Origin: UKL13-3 sp040387195
GTDB lineage: Bacteria; Bacteroidota; Bacteroidia; UKL13-3
Reading direction: 5' to 3'
Length of the DNA: 64,000 nt
Assembly (NCBI GenBank): GCA_040387195.1
Contig: JAZKEF010000027.1
Coordinates: 62,001 to 126,000 of the forward strand
Every line of letters begins with the position of its first letter. Positions within the stretch are counted from its first letter, which is position 1. Positions 36,655 to 44,100 of this stretch are shown here, piece after piece. Below the pieces are notes generated by a model that worked only from the letters and a program-made list of their open reading frames with translations, was not told where the DNA came from and searched no databases. Made by a program: the position numbers and the translations under genes.

Positions 36655-37392
36655 ATGCGAAACCTCATATTATTTCTCTTAATCATTCCTCTTTGTGCAT
36701 ATAGCCAAATAAGTATTAAAGTGGGTGCAGCAGCGGGTGGTTTATATTCTTACCGCCAATTAACAGTTAAAGATGAATCTGCTGTTGGTAGCAATATCAA
36801 ACAACAACGTGATGAGGAAATACCCGCATCGGGCTTTGTGTGTGGAGTAAGTGGTGTGCTGGTTAAAAACAAGTGGCAGCTCCAAACAGAAATGCTCTAT
36901 ACAACTTCCGGATACAAGCGTAAGTTTATCAATTTGCTTTTTGGCGACCAGATTGACGACCAATATGGTTTCGTACAAAACCCATCCGCTCCGGCAATAA
37001 CCTCCTATGAATTGCAGTCTGCATTTACCAATATCCGGATACCTATATTATTGGGATATGCTTTCAACCTGTCGGAAAACAAACGGCATCAACTCATTCC
37101 GCAACTTGGTGTGTCAAACAATCTATTACTCAAAGTACAACAGGAAATAACCATACAATATGATGATGGAAGTACCGTCACCAACTCCCGCGACAGGAGG
37201 CAATCTCCTTATAAAACATATTCGGTTTCGGCAGTGTGTGGTGTAACGTATATGTACACCATCAAAAGAGTTAGCTTTTCGGGCGCCCTTGTATTCAACC
37301 AATCGTTAACACCTGTTGGGTCAGGTTCGGTACTATCGGAGTATGAGTATTGGGGAGCAGCTAAAGTAGGAGCATTTTATACGTTGTATTAA
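36655..37392 (+). CDS. Outer-membrane beta-barrel protein (PorT/OMP_b-brl_2 type)
   Basis: 245 residues with a signal peptide (MRNLILFLLIIPLCAYSQ). The pattern ISIKVGAAAGGLYSY, then KWQLQTEMLYTTSGYKRKF, TNIRIPILLGYAFNL and the final YWGAAKVGAFYTLY is that of small Bacteroidota barrels (short N-terminal strand beginning K-x-G-x-x-x-G, R-I-P-I-L-L-G-Y, terminal aromatic). It should sit in the outer membrane; partner or ligand unknown. It lies between two composite C+B repeat blocks (36385-36535 and 37431-37575). Confidence 0.82.
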   Translation: MRNLILFLLIIPLCAYSQISIKVGAAAGGLYSYRQLTVKDESAVGSNIKQQRDEEIPASGFVCGVSGVLVKNKWQLQTEMLYTTSGYKRKFINLLFGDQIDDQYGFVQNPSAPAITSYELQSAFTNIRIPILLGYAFNLSENKRHQLIPQLGVSNNLLLKVQQEITIQYDDGSTVTNSRDRRQSPYKTYSVSAVCGVTYMYTIKRVSFSGALVFNQSLTPVGSGSVLSEYEYWGAAKVGAFYTLY

Positions 37393-37430
37393 CAAAAATT
37401 CCCTACACTCAACATCAAATTGTCGCCTGC

Positions 37431-37479
37431 TTTTTAACCGCAGCGAACGCAGCGACATTGTCATCCGGAACACAGCGAA
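37431..37479. repeat. Repeat family C, copy right of the beta-barrel gene
   Basis: 49 of 49 bases identical to 36385-36433, same orientation, 1,046 bases apart. Confidence 0.92.
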
Positions 37480-37509
37480 TGCTAAACTTAACTTCAAGCG
37501 AAGTAAGGC

Positions 37510-37580
37510 TGTCCCGCTGCAAGCGGGAGAAGCAAACTTCCCGCAAGACGGGCTGTCAAGCTGAGTTCATCGAAGCTAGG
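37510..37580. repeat. Repeat family B block right of the beta-barrel gene
   Basis: GCAAGCGGGAGAAGCAAACT and GCAAGACGGGCTGTC (37543-37557) match the block at 36455-36535. It is followed by GAGTTCATCGAAGC, a word also present at 41460 and 42178. Confidence 0.85.
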
Positions 37581-37765
37581 CTGGAATTTCATTCGGTAGT
37601 GTACTTTCGTATTCAATTAAATATTTCAGGTTGCAATAGGTATCCTCCCAAGTCGCGAGGTCTTGCTTCGATAAACTCAGCATGACATTGCTCCGAATTT
37701 ACCGAATCTATCAGTTATTCGAACAGTTAACATACTCAACATCATTAACACAATTAACACCCCCC

Positions 37766-38236
37766 CTAATCATTATGATAAGGCTCCCCTTTCATGATCG
37801 TGTATGCCCTGTATAATTGTTCAATAAAAATGAGGCGAATCAATTGATGTGAAAAAGTCATTTTGGAGAGCGAGAGTTTAGCATTGGCTCTGTCATACAC
37901 CTGTTGGGAGAAGCCGAATGCACCACCTATGACGAATACACAACTTGCATGGGTATTGGCCAGTTTTTGTAAGGTTGTTGCAAATTCGCGGGAAGAATAC
38001 GTTGCACCCTTTTCATCGAGCAGCATTAAGTAATCTGTTGGTTGGATCTTTTTTAGCAGCAATTCGCCTTCTGCTTTTTTCACTTGTTCGCCATCGGCTG
38101 AGCGCAGTTTGGCAGGTAATTCAATCACTACATTTTCAAATTTTGCATAGTGCTTTAAACGGCCTGCAAATTCATCGAAGCCGGTATCCACAAACTTAAA
38201 ATGGGTTTTGCCTAATTGAATGAGGGTGATTTTCAT
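37766..38236 (-). CDS. rlmH: 23S rRNA (pseudouridine-1915 N3)-methyltransferase
   Basis: 156 residues, the normal size for this SPOUT-fold enzyme, which methylates pseudouridine 1915 in helix 69 of 23S rRNA on assembled ribosomes using SAM. Family motifs are visible: LDEKGATYSSREFA (about 73-86), FVIGGAFGFSQQVYDRA (about 101-117) and the C-terminal SKMTFSHQLIRLIFIEQLYRA with HxLxR, ending YHND (usual Y-H-N/K-x). Intact. It lies downstream of a repeat hairpin and not in an obvious operon. Confidence 0.97.
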   Translation of the reverse strand: MKITLIQLGKTHFKFVDTGFDEFAGRLKHYAKFENVVIELPAKLRSADGEQVKKAEGELLLKKIQPTDYLMLLDEKGATYSSREFATTLQKLANTHASCVFVIGGAFGFSQQVYDRANAKLSLSKMTFSHQLIRLIFIEQLYRAYTIMKGEPYHND

Positions 38237-38270
38237 GGATGCAAAATAATGAAAAGTCTTCTGTAATGTG

Positions 38271-38333
38271 TTTCCCGCAGATTTCGCAGATGACGCAAAT
38301 CTTTTCCGCGTTATCTGCGAAATCCGCGGGAAA
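38271..38333. repeat. Long intergenic hairpin, repeat family D (CCCGCAGATTTCGCAGAT type)
   Basis: Two 21-base arms (38271-38291 and 38313-38333) are inverted copies with 20 of 21 positions pairing, around a 21-base loop that itself contains related CGCAAAT/CGCGTT words. It lies between the start of rlmH and the end of clpC. This looks like a dispersed repeat element, not a terminator, because no T-run follows. Confidence 0.85.
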
Positions 38334-38370
38334 TAATTCGCTCGCGTCTTTGCTCACCGAAATCTGCTCA

Positions 38371-38398
38371 AAAAAAAATCCTGCATTGCTGCAGGACT
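38371..38398 (-). terminator. Rho-independent terminator of clpC
   Basis: On the minus strand, TCCTGCA-GCAA-TGCAGGA (7-bp stem, 4-base loop) is followed by eight T, starting about 10 bases after the clpC stop. Confidence 0.8.
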
Positions 38399-38404
38399 TT
38401 TGTA

Positions 38405-40951
38405 TTAGTTATCAGTTGGATTCACCGGTGGTGCATCTTTCTTTTTACGTGGTTCTTTCTTTTTGCTTACTGTGATTTTCAGCTCAGGTTCGTCTTTCAC
38501 ATAATCCACTTCAATAACGGATCCTTCGCCTGCTTCACCTTTGAGCAACTCTTCGGCAATCGGGTCTTCAACAAACCGTTGAATGGTTCTTGCCAGCGGA
38601 CGAGCTCCCATTTCAGGGTCAAATCCCTTATCTGCCAGGAACGTTTTGGCTTCGTCTGTGATCTTAAATGTATATGCCAACTCTTCTACACGTTTCACCA
38701 ATTTCTCCATATTTAAATCAAGGATTTTGGTGATGGATTCTCTATCCAATGAATTGAACACGATCACATCATCAATACGATTCAAAAACTCAGGAGAGAA
38801 GAAACGTTTCAGTGCATTTTCGATCACCACTTTGGCGTGTGTATCTTGTTGTGCACTCTTTGCAGGAGTTCCGAATCCAACACCTTGTCCGAAATCTTTC
38901 AATTGGCGCGAACCAATATTGGATGTCATGATGATGATGGTATTTCTGAAATCTACCTTACGTCCTAAACTATCGGTTAAGAAACCTTCGTCCAGCACCT
39001 GCAATAAGATATTGAATACATCAGGATGTGCTTTTTCGATCTCATCCAGCAACAACACTGCGTATGGTTTTCTGCGAATCTTTTCGGTCAGTTGTCCGCC
39101 TTCTTCGTATCCGATGTATCCCGGAGGCGCTCCCACCAAACGGCTTACCGCAAACTTCTCCATGTACTCGCTCATGTCGATACGGATCATCGCATCATCA
39201 CTGTCGAACAAATAACGGGCAAGTACTTTGGCCATTTCTGTTTTACCCACTCCGGTAGGACCTAAGAACACAAATGAACCAATGGGTTTATTCGGATTTT
39301 TTAATCCTGCACGGTTACGCTGAATGGCTTTTGCCAGTTTTTTGATGGCATCTTCCTGTCCGATCACCCTGCCTTGCAACTCGGTTCCCATGTTCAATAA
39401 ACGCAGGCCTTCGCTTTGTGCGATCCGTTTTACCGGAATACCGGTCATCATGGCAATTACATCGGCCACATCTTCTTCGGTAACTTTATACCGCTGCGAT
39501 TTGGTTTCTTCTTCCCATTTCGCTTTTTCGGTTTCCAGTTGCTCCAGTAAATGTTTTTCGCGGTCGCGGAGTTTAGCCGCTTCCTCGTATTTCTGGCTTT
39601 TTACAACCTTGTTTTTTTCAACCTTAATATCCTCAATCATTTTCTCCAGTTCCAGCACATTCTGCGGAACATGGATATTGCTGATATGCACACGGGCACC
39701 TACTTCATCCAGCACGTCAATTGCCTTATCGGGCAAGTGGCGGTCGGTCATGTAACGGTTACTCATGGCAACACAAGCCTGAATGGCTGCATCTTCATAA
39801 GTCACACTGTGGTGATCCTCGTATTTGCTTTTGATATTGTGTAATATCTCAACGGTTTCTTCGGGAGAAGCCGGATTGACCATTACCACCTGGAAACGTC
39901 TTTCCAACGCTCCGTCTTTTTCGATATACTGGCGGTACTCATCCAATGTGGTAGCTCCGATGCACTGGATTTCACCCCGTGCCAAAGCCGGTTTAAACAT
40001 ATTGGAAGCATCCAGTGAACCCGAGGCACCACCGGCACCTACAATGGTATGGATCTCATCAATGAACAAAATAACATCGGGAGATTTCTCCAGTTCGTTC
40101 ATCACGGCTTTCATGCGCTCCTCAAACTGGCCGCGGTATTTCGTACCTGCCACAAGTGAAGCTAAATCAAGCATGATCACGCGTTTGTTGAACAATACAC
40201 GCGAAACTTTACGCTGAACAATGCGCAATGCCAACCCTTCGGCAATGGCGGTTTTACCCACACCGGGCTCACCAATAAGTACGGGATTGTTTTTCTTTCT
40301 GCGGGACAGGATCTGCGACACACGTTCGATCTCCTTTTCACGACCCACAATGGGGTCAAGTTTACCCTCTTCGGCCGATTTGGTCAAATCGCGCCCGAAA
40401 TTGTCCAATACAGGGGTTTTTGATTTGGAATCACCTTTGCGAACGGGATCCTGCGGTTTGCGCTCTTCGCGGTAATATTCTTCTTCTGAATCTTGCGGCA
40501 TTTCGCTCCTTACGTCTGAAATATTGTTTTCGATGGCTGCTTTGAAGATATCGTACGATACACCGTGTTGCGAAAGGATCTGGGATGCCAAATTGTCCTC
40601 ATCGCGCAGAATGGAGAGCAGCAGGTGCTCCGTTCCGATGATATCGGTTTTAAAGATCTTGGCCTCGAGGTAGGTAATCTTGAGTACCTTTTCGGCCTGC
40701 TTGGTGAGGGGAATGTTAACCAGGTTGGTATTATTGGTAGCGGTTCCTTTTATGGCATCCTCAATGGTCTTTTTCAACCGGATGCTATCTATATCAAGCG
40801 CCTTTAGTGTTTTGATTGCTTTGCCGTCTCCTTCACGGATGAGGCCCAGCAACAAGTGTTCTGTGCCGATGTAATCGTGGCCGAGCCTGATGGCTTCTTC
40901 GCGACTGTAACTGATTACATCTTTAACACGTGGTGAAAATTTTGCTTCCAT
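38405..40951 (-). CDS. clpC: ATP-dependent Clp protease ATP-binding subunit ClpC
   Basis: 848 residues; a AAA+ unfoldase that feeds proteins to ClpP. Two Clp N-terminal repeats (1-145), first AAA domain with Walker A GEPGVGKT (227-234) and Walker B VILFIDE (293-299), a middle region with UVR-like KYEEAAKLRDREKHLLEQLE (about 454-473) as in ClpC (not ClpA/ClpB), second AAA domain with Walker A GPTGVGKT (564-571) and LLLDEIEKAH, and a charged tail. Both ATPase sites look complete. A near-consensus promoter and a terminator frame it as a single-gene unit. No CtsR-like operator was recognised. Confidence 0.97.
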   Translation of the reverse strand: MEAKFSPRVKDVISYSREEAIRLGHDYIGTEHLLLGLIREGDGKAIKTLKALDIDSIRLKKTIEDAIKGTATNNTNLVNIPLTKQAEKVLKITYLEAKIFKTDIIGTEHLLLSILRDEDNLASQILSQHGVSYDIFKAAIENNISDVRSEMPQDSEEEYYREERKPQDPVRKGDSKSKTPVLDNFGRDLTKSAEEGKLDPIVGREKEIERVSQILSRRKKNNPVLIGEPGVGKTAIAEGLALRIVQRKVSRVLFNKRVIMLDLASLVAGTKYRGQFEERMKAVMNELEKSPDVILFIDEIHTIVGAGGASGSLDASNMFKPALARGEIQCIGATTLDEYRQYIEKDGALERRFQVVMVNPASPEETVEILHNIKSKYEDHHSVTYEDAAIQACVAMSNRYMTDRHLPDKAIDVLDEVGARVHISNIHVPQNVLELEKMIEDIKVEKNKVVKSQKYEEAAKLRDREKHLLEQLETEKAKWEEETKSQRYKVTEEDVADVIAMMTGIPVKRIAQSEGLRLLNMGTELQGRVIGQEDAIKKLAKAIQRNRAGLKNPNKPIGSFVFLGPTGVGKTEMAKVLARYLFDSDDAMIRIDMSEYMEKFAVSRLVGAPPGYIGYEEGGQLTEKIRRKPYAVLLLDEIEKAHPDVFNILLQVLDEGFLTDSLGRKVDFRNTIIIMTSNIGSRQLKDFGQGVGFGTPAKSAQQDTHAKVVIENALKRFFSPEFLNRIDDVIVFNSLDRESITKILDLNMEKLVKRVEELAYTFKITDEAKTFLADKGFDPEMGARPLARTIQRFVEDPIAEELLKGEAGEGSVIEVDYVKDEPELKITVSKKKEPRKKKDAPPVNPTDN

Positions 40952-40993
40952 ATAGTAATGACAATTAAAACGTGCCTGTCGTTGTCTTTAAGT

Positions 40994-41024
40994 CAAATAT
41001 AATTCCAATTCCGAATAAAGGCAA
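40994..41024 (-). promoter_or_regulatory. Promoter of clpC
   Basis: On the minus strand: TTG (41024-41022), 20 bases, TATATTTG (41001-40994). Both boxes and the spacing match the Bacteroidota housekeeping promoter; the leader to ATG is about 40 bases. Confidence 0.75.
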
Positions 41025-41104
41025 TTTGGCAGCGATTACTTATAAACGCAAAAATGGAGCCGATGTTTATAATTGAGGGCACTTCTTTTTTATTTTTTGT
41101 CGGT

Positions 41105-41721
41105 TATTGTGGTCTTTCAGCATGGCTTCTCCCACTGATAGCGGGATAGCTTCACAGCCTCTTGCGGAATGGTTTCGATGAACTCAACTTGACAGCCCGT
41201 CTTGCAGGATCGCTTCTCCCGCTGATAGCGGGATGGCTTGGCGTCTGCTTGTCAAACTGTCCAGTCGCAGGCGGGAGAAGTACACCTCGCGACTTGGGAG
41301 AATGCCTAACTAAAACGAGAACTCAAAACATCTGTAGAATTTCTATTGAGCATCCAGCCAAGTCTTGCGGGAAGGCTTCGGTGAACTCAGCTTGACAGCC
41401 CGTCTTGCGAGAAGGCTTCTCCGCTAAAAGCGGGAAAGCTTGACGCCTGCTTTCACACTGAGTTCATCGAAGTGTTATCGCACGACCGGCTGTCAAACTG
41501 ATCCCGCTAGAGGCGGGAGAAGTATAGCGCACAACCTGGGAGAATGTCCTACTAAAACGAGAACTCAAAACATCTGTAGAATTTCTATTGAGCATCCGGC
41601 CAAGTCTTCCCGCACGACCGGTTGTCAAACTGATTCTGCTATCAGCGGGAGAAGTGCTCACTAGCGACTTGGGAGAATGCCCAACTAAAACGACTTGCCA
41701 AATTAACCTCCAATTCCTAAA
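41105..41721. repeat. Repeat family B cluster upstream of the GIY-YIG gene
   Basis: A mosaic of words: GACAGCCCGTCTTGC at 41191-41205 and 41394-41408; CCCGCT-gat-AGCGGG type mini-hairpins near 41220; a 58-base segment at 41309-41366 repeated at 41551-41608 with one mismatch; CGACTTGGGAGAAT at 41290 and 41665; CGCACGACCGGCTGTCAAAC near 41473. All recur after the gene or at 36.4-37.6 kb. Confidence 0.88.
41665..41721. repeat. Direct repeat immediately left of the GIY-YIG gene
   Basis: About 56 bases beginning CGACTTGGGAGAAT and containing AAAACGACTTGCCAA and AATTC-TAAA. It matches 42238-42293 in the same orientation with small gaps. It ends 9 bases before the ATG. Confidence 0.8.
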
Positions 41722-41729
41722 TTGCATTC

Positions 41730-42041
41730 ATGGCCCCTTTCAAACAACTCTACGTCTACATCGCTGAATGTTCAGACGAATCATTTTACACCGGTGTTAC
41801 CAATGATTTCAACAGAAGAATTGATGAACACAATTCGGAAAAAAATTACAATTCCTACACCTTCTCAAGAAGACCTGTTACCCTAAAATATATAGAACCC
41901 TTTCGCGATTTTAATTCTGCTATTGCCCGCGAAAAACAAATTAAAGGATGGAGTCGGGCAAAGAAGCTAGCATTGATTAATGGCAACATTAACCTCCTGA
42001 AGCAACTATCGAATCGGAAGAATATTGATAAGAGGGAATAA
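41730..42041 (+). CDS. Small GIY-YIG endonuclease-family protein
   Basis: 103 residues, essentially one GIY-YIG domain (UPF0213/UvrC-N type). Core: YVYIAEC (GIY strand, about 8-14), SFYTGVTNDFNRRIDEHN (YIG strand and the conserved arginine), and AIAREKQIKGWSRAKK with the metal-binding glutamate. Catalytic positions look kept, so it may cut or nick DNA; the role of these stand-alone proteins is not established. It is framed by direct repeats (41665-41721 and 42238-42293) and a larger cluster of family B elements on both sides, suggesting a linked unit. Confidence 0.9.
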   Translation: MAPFKQLYVYIAECSDESFYTGVTNDFNRRIDEHNSEKNYNSYTFSRRPVTLKYIEPFRDFNSAIAREKQIKGWSRAKKLALINGNINLLKQLSNRKNIDKRE

Positions 42042-42354
42042 GCTTCTCCCGCTGCAGGCAGGATCAGCTTGACAGCCCGTCTTGCGAGATAGTTTCTCCC
42101 GCTAAAAGCGGGCTAGCTACACAGCATTGCTTTGCGGAAGGTCTCAACCAGGAACCTCGACAGTGCTCTTTCACTGAGTTCATCGAAGTGTTAGCGCACG
42201 ACCGGCTGTCAAACTGAGTTCAGCGAAGTATACCTCACGACTTGGGAGAATATTCAAACAAAACGACTTGCCAATTGATACCTAATTCTAAAAAACTGCA
42301 GGACACGAATCAGAATTTCAGCTGAGTCCTTCGTAGAGGACTAGAACTAATTGC
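42042..42354. other. 313-base gap with repeat family B
   Basis: Filled almost wholly by family B elements (42045-42293). A short GAGTCCT/AGGACT dyad near 42326-42345 follows. No gene seen. Confidence 0.75.
42045..42293. repeat. Repeat family B cluster downstream of the GIY-YIG gene
   Basis: Contains GACAGCCCGTCTTGC (42071-42085), a CCCGCTAAAAGCGGG mini-hairpin, GAGTTCATCGAAGTGTTAGC followed by CGACCGGCTGTCAAACTGA (near 42176-42217, also at 41459-41501), and the direct repeat 42238-42293. Confidence 0.88.
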
Positions 42355-42732
42355 TCATTGATACTGACAACTTTTGATGTTTGACATTTCCATATCATCA
42401 AAATAAAATATGGAATTATTCTCTACATGGTCAAGAAATATGAAATCCTGCGTTTTGCCAAGTATCAAAACCCCTAAATTATGAATATCTATTTGCGCAA
42501 TTTTAAATCCAACGCCCAACAATTTTCTTACATACACAGGTGCATACGCAAAATCTTCATGCAAAAGACAAGGTCCTCCAAAAAGATAATTTGGTATTTC
42601 GACACCATTAACAGACATCTTTCCGATTCTTGGCCCTCCTTGAACAAACTCTCGTAAATCATTATAAGTTATTTTTGCATTTCCGTGGATTTTTATTTCA
42701 TCAAAATGAAATGGATTTTCTAGTTTATTCAT
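42355..42732 (-). CDS. Immunity-protein candidate for the displaced toxin tip
   Basis: 125 residues, soluble, no signal peptide, no recognised family. Beta-rich segments (KIAQIDIHNLGVLILGKTQDFIFLDHV) and an acidic C-terminus (YFDDMEMSNIKSC). It begins 24 bases after the stop of the orphan toxin tip on the same strand, the usual place for a cognate immunity gene. AT-rich like the rest of the cassette. The immunity role is inferred from position alone. Confidence 0.6.
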   Translation of the reverse strand: MNKLENPFHFDEIKIHGNAKITYNDLREFVQGGPRIGKMSVNGVEIPNYLFGGPCLLHEDFAYAPVYVRKLLGVGFKIAQIDIHNLGVLILGKTQDFIFLDHVENNSIFYFDDMEMSNIKSCQYQ

Positions 42733-42756
42733 GATAATATAGCTCTTTATAAATGT

Positions 42757-43500
42757 CTAATAACGCTTAATAAGTTTAGATGATTGATGTATAACATTAG
42801 GTGAAAAAACTTGAAATTGTAACGACCCACCCAAATGATTTAAGCCTTGGGGACCAATTATACCAAACTCAAATGAAGTCCCCCTTGGTATGACACCAGT
42901 TGTATATTGAGTAAGAGGATTCCATTTATATTTAATTGCCGCAAACATTCTATTTTGAAAAGCTCCAGTACCAATTCTTAAACCCCAAGCGTCTACAGTT
43001 TTTGTAGACATGTTTCCAAACCTTTGCACTGGAATATTAAAGGGAGTCTTCATTGTAATACTTCCAAATAAAAATCCCTTAGAATTAGTTATACTTTTTA
43101 AGCTCAATAATCGAACTGCAGGCATGAACCCAAAAAAAGCAGACGTTGCAACACCAGCATAAAAGTCATAAGTCTTCTGATAAACAGTTGCATCCAAACT
43201 TCCAGTTGCAGCATCTCTACGAGCCATTTGAATCTCAAACTTATCCCCTGCAAATATTCTTTGACCTCCTCCGTCACCGCGAACATCTTCTAGCGCAGAT
43301 ATAGTGCTCGTTGTATTGTACTTTTCATAATCCTTTTCAATAAGATTCTCATATTCCCCCTCACTTAACCCACTACCACCACCTCCACCTTTAATCAACT
43401 CACTCATCAACCTATCTAACATCAAATTGCTTTCTTCAATGGTAGTCATCATTGACCCTCCTCCATCATAAAATAAAGTTTGCAAGACTCCCCCATTCAA
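42757..43500 (-). CDS. Displaced Rhs C-terminal toxin tip (orphan cassette, no own start or secretion signal)
   Basis: 247 codons counted from a TTG; the frame is in fact open up to 43584, directly after the stop of the previous gene, and contains no ATG before the conserved part. The first 70 or so residues copy the end of the large Rhs protein (NNPLKYTDPSGNTIIGGG, then LQTLFYDGGGSMM, LMSELIKGGGGGSGL), encoded by a 209-bp DNA repeat. After SGLSEGE the sequence is different: about 180 residues ending in WGLRIGTGAFQNRMF and a PRGTSFEFGIIGPQG-LGGSLQF segment, faintly like the GPxG-GG-Q end of some NAD-glycohydrolase (TNT-like) toxins, which I hold only as a guess. It should be silent unless recombined onto the shell. 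Confidence 0.75.
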   Translation of the reverse strand: MNGGVLQTLFYDGGGSMMTTIEESNLMLDRLMSELIKGGGGGSGLSEGEYENLIEKDYEKYNTTSTISALEDVRGDGGGQRIFAGDKFEIQMARRDAATGSLDATVYQKTYDFYAGVATSAFFGFMPAVRLLSLKSITNSKGFLFGSITMKTPFNIPVQRFGNMSTKTVDAWGLRIGTGAFQNRMFAAIKYKWNPLTQYTTGVIPRGTSFEFGIIGPQGLNHLGGSLQFQVFSPNVIHQSSKLIKRY

Positions 43501-43578
43501 TGAATTATTGGTAGCACCTCCGCCTATAATGGTATTCCCACTAGGGTCGGTATACTTTAACGGATTGTTGAACGCATA
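43370..43578. repeat. 209-bp direct repeat, orphan copy
   Basis: Matches 44705-44913 without gaps; I count 6 differences. It encodes the same Rhs-core/linker peptide in the same frame. Offset 1,335 bases, exactly 445 codons. Confidence 0.93.
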
Positions 43579-43584
43579 TATTTC

Positions 43585-44088
43585 TTATTCCAACAATGTC
43601 GTTGCAAACAGACGGGTTTTCTTTTCTATCACTACACCACTTATTAACTCTAATGCCTCCTCAACTCGATAAGCCATCAAACAGGTGAAAACAAAATATT
43701 CACCATTTTTCATTTTAATTTTAGCATAATGATAATCTTCAAAAGGCAATAATCTTATAATACCTTTTCTATGCCAAACCGGAGGCATAAAAAATGTTAT
43801 CTTTTCTATTTCATTAAATGATATAGGCCTTTGTTCATTTATGCTTATCAATTCTTGACATGTATCAATAGTTAAGATATCATTTTTGTTTTTCAAATAG
43901 TATTCTATATGCAAGAATAATGTTGGAATTAATAGTACTAAATAGTAAACAGAAAAAAACTGCAATAAGTCGGCACTATAACCTTCGTTTTGATATAATA
44001 TATAAACCAATATTGCAAAGAACAAACTACCATATATTAGGAATTCCAGCGATTTAAACTGATTTCTTATTGTAACTCTATACTCCAT
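43585..44088 (-). CDS. Two-helix membrane protein, immunity candidate for the main Rhs toxin
   Basis: 167 residues: two transmembrane helices (about 17-32 LIYGSLFFAILVYILY and 44-60 SVYYLVLLIPTLFLHIE), then a cytoplasmic beta-rich domain resembling PH-like modules (DILTIDTCQELISINEQRPI, YAKIKMKNGEYFVFTC). It starts 12 bases after the toxin stop on the same strand. A membrane immunity protein fits a toxin tip that itself has a glycine-rich hydrophobic segment. Position is the main evidence; no family name is known to me. Confidence 0.7.
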   Translation of the reverse strand: MEYRVTIRNQFKSLEFLIYGSLFFAILVYILYQNEGYSADLLQFFSVYYLVLLIPTLFLHIEYYLKNKNDILTIDTCQELISINEQRPISFNEIEKITFFMPPVWHRKGIIRLLPFEDYHYAKIKMKNGEYFVFTCLMAYRVEEALELISGVVIEKKTRLFATTLLE

Positions 44089-44100
44089 TTCTATTGAATT

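Larger units (their letters stand above)
37393..37765. other. 373-base gap with repeats C and B
   Basis: It contains the second 49-base family C copy and a family B block, then a GCTTCGATAAACTCAGCATG word near 37665-37686 that recurs in altered form near 60210. Otherwise nothing coding. Confidence 0.75.
40952..41729. other. 778-base gap between clpC and the GIY-YIG gene, mostly repeat family B
   Basis: The first 70 bases hold the clpC promoter. From about 41105 to 41721 the DNA is a mosaic of short repeats (see the family B cluster). No gene is credible: frames here encode repeat-derived peptides only. Confidence 0.8.

Noticed and set aside
41162..41727. Frames of 74-87 codons on both strands in the gap before the GIY-YIG gene
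   Set aside because: They are translations of family B repeats, shared between several gaps, and overlap each other.
43585..44088. In-frame continuation of the immunity gene with the orphan tip as one protein
   Set aside because: The two share a frame, but a TAA at 43585-43587 separates them and the repeat border begins only 7 bases later, which fits a recombination junction better than a read-through product.
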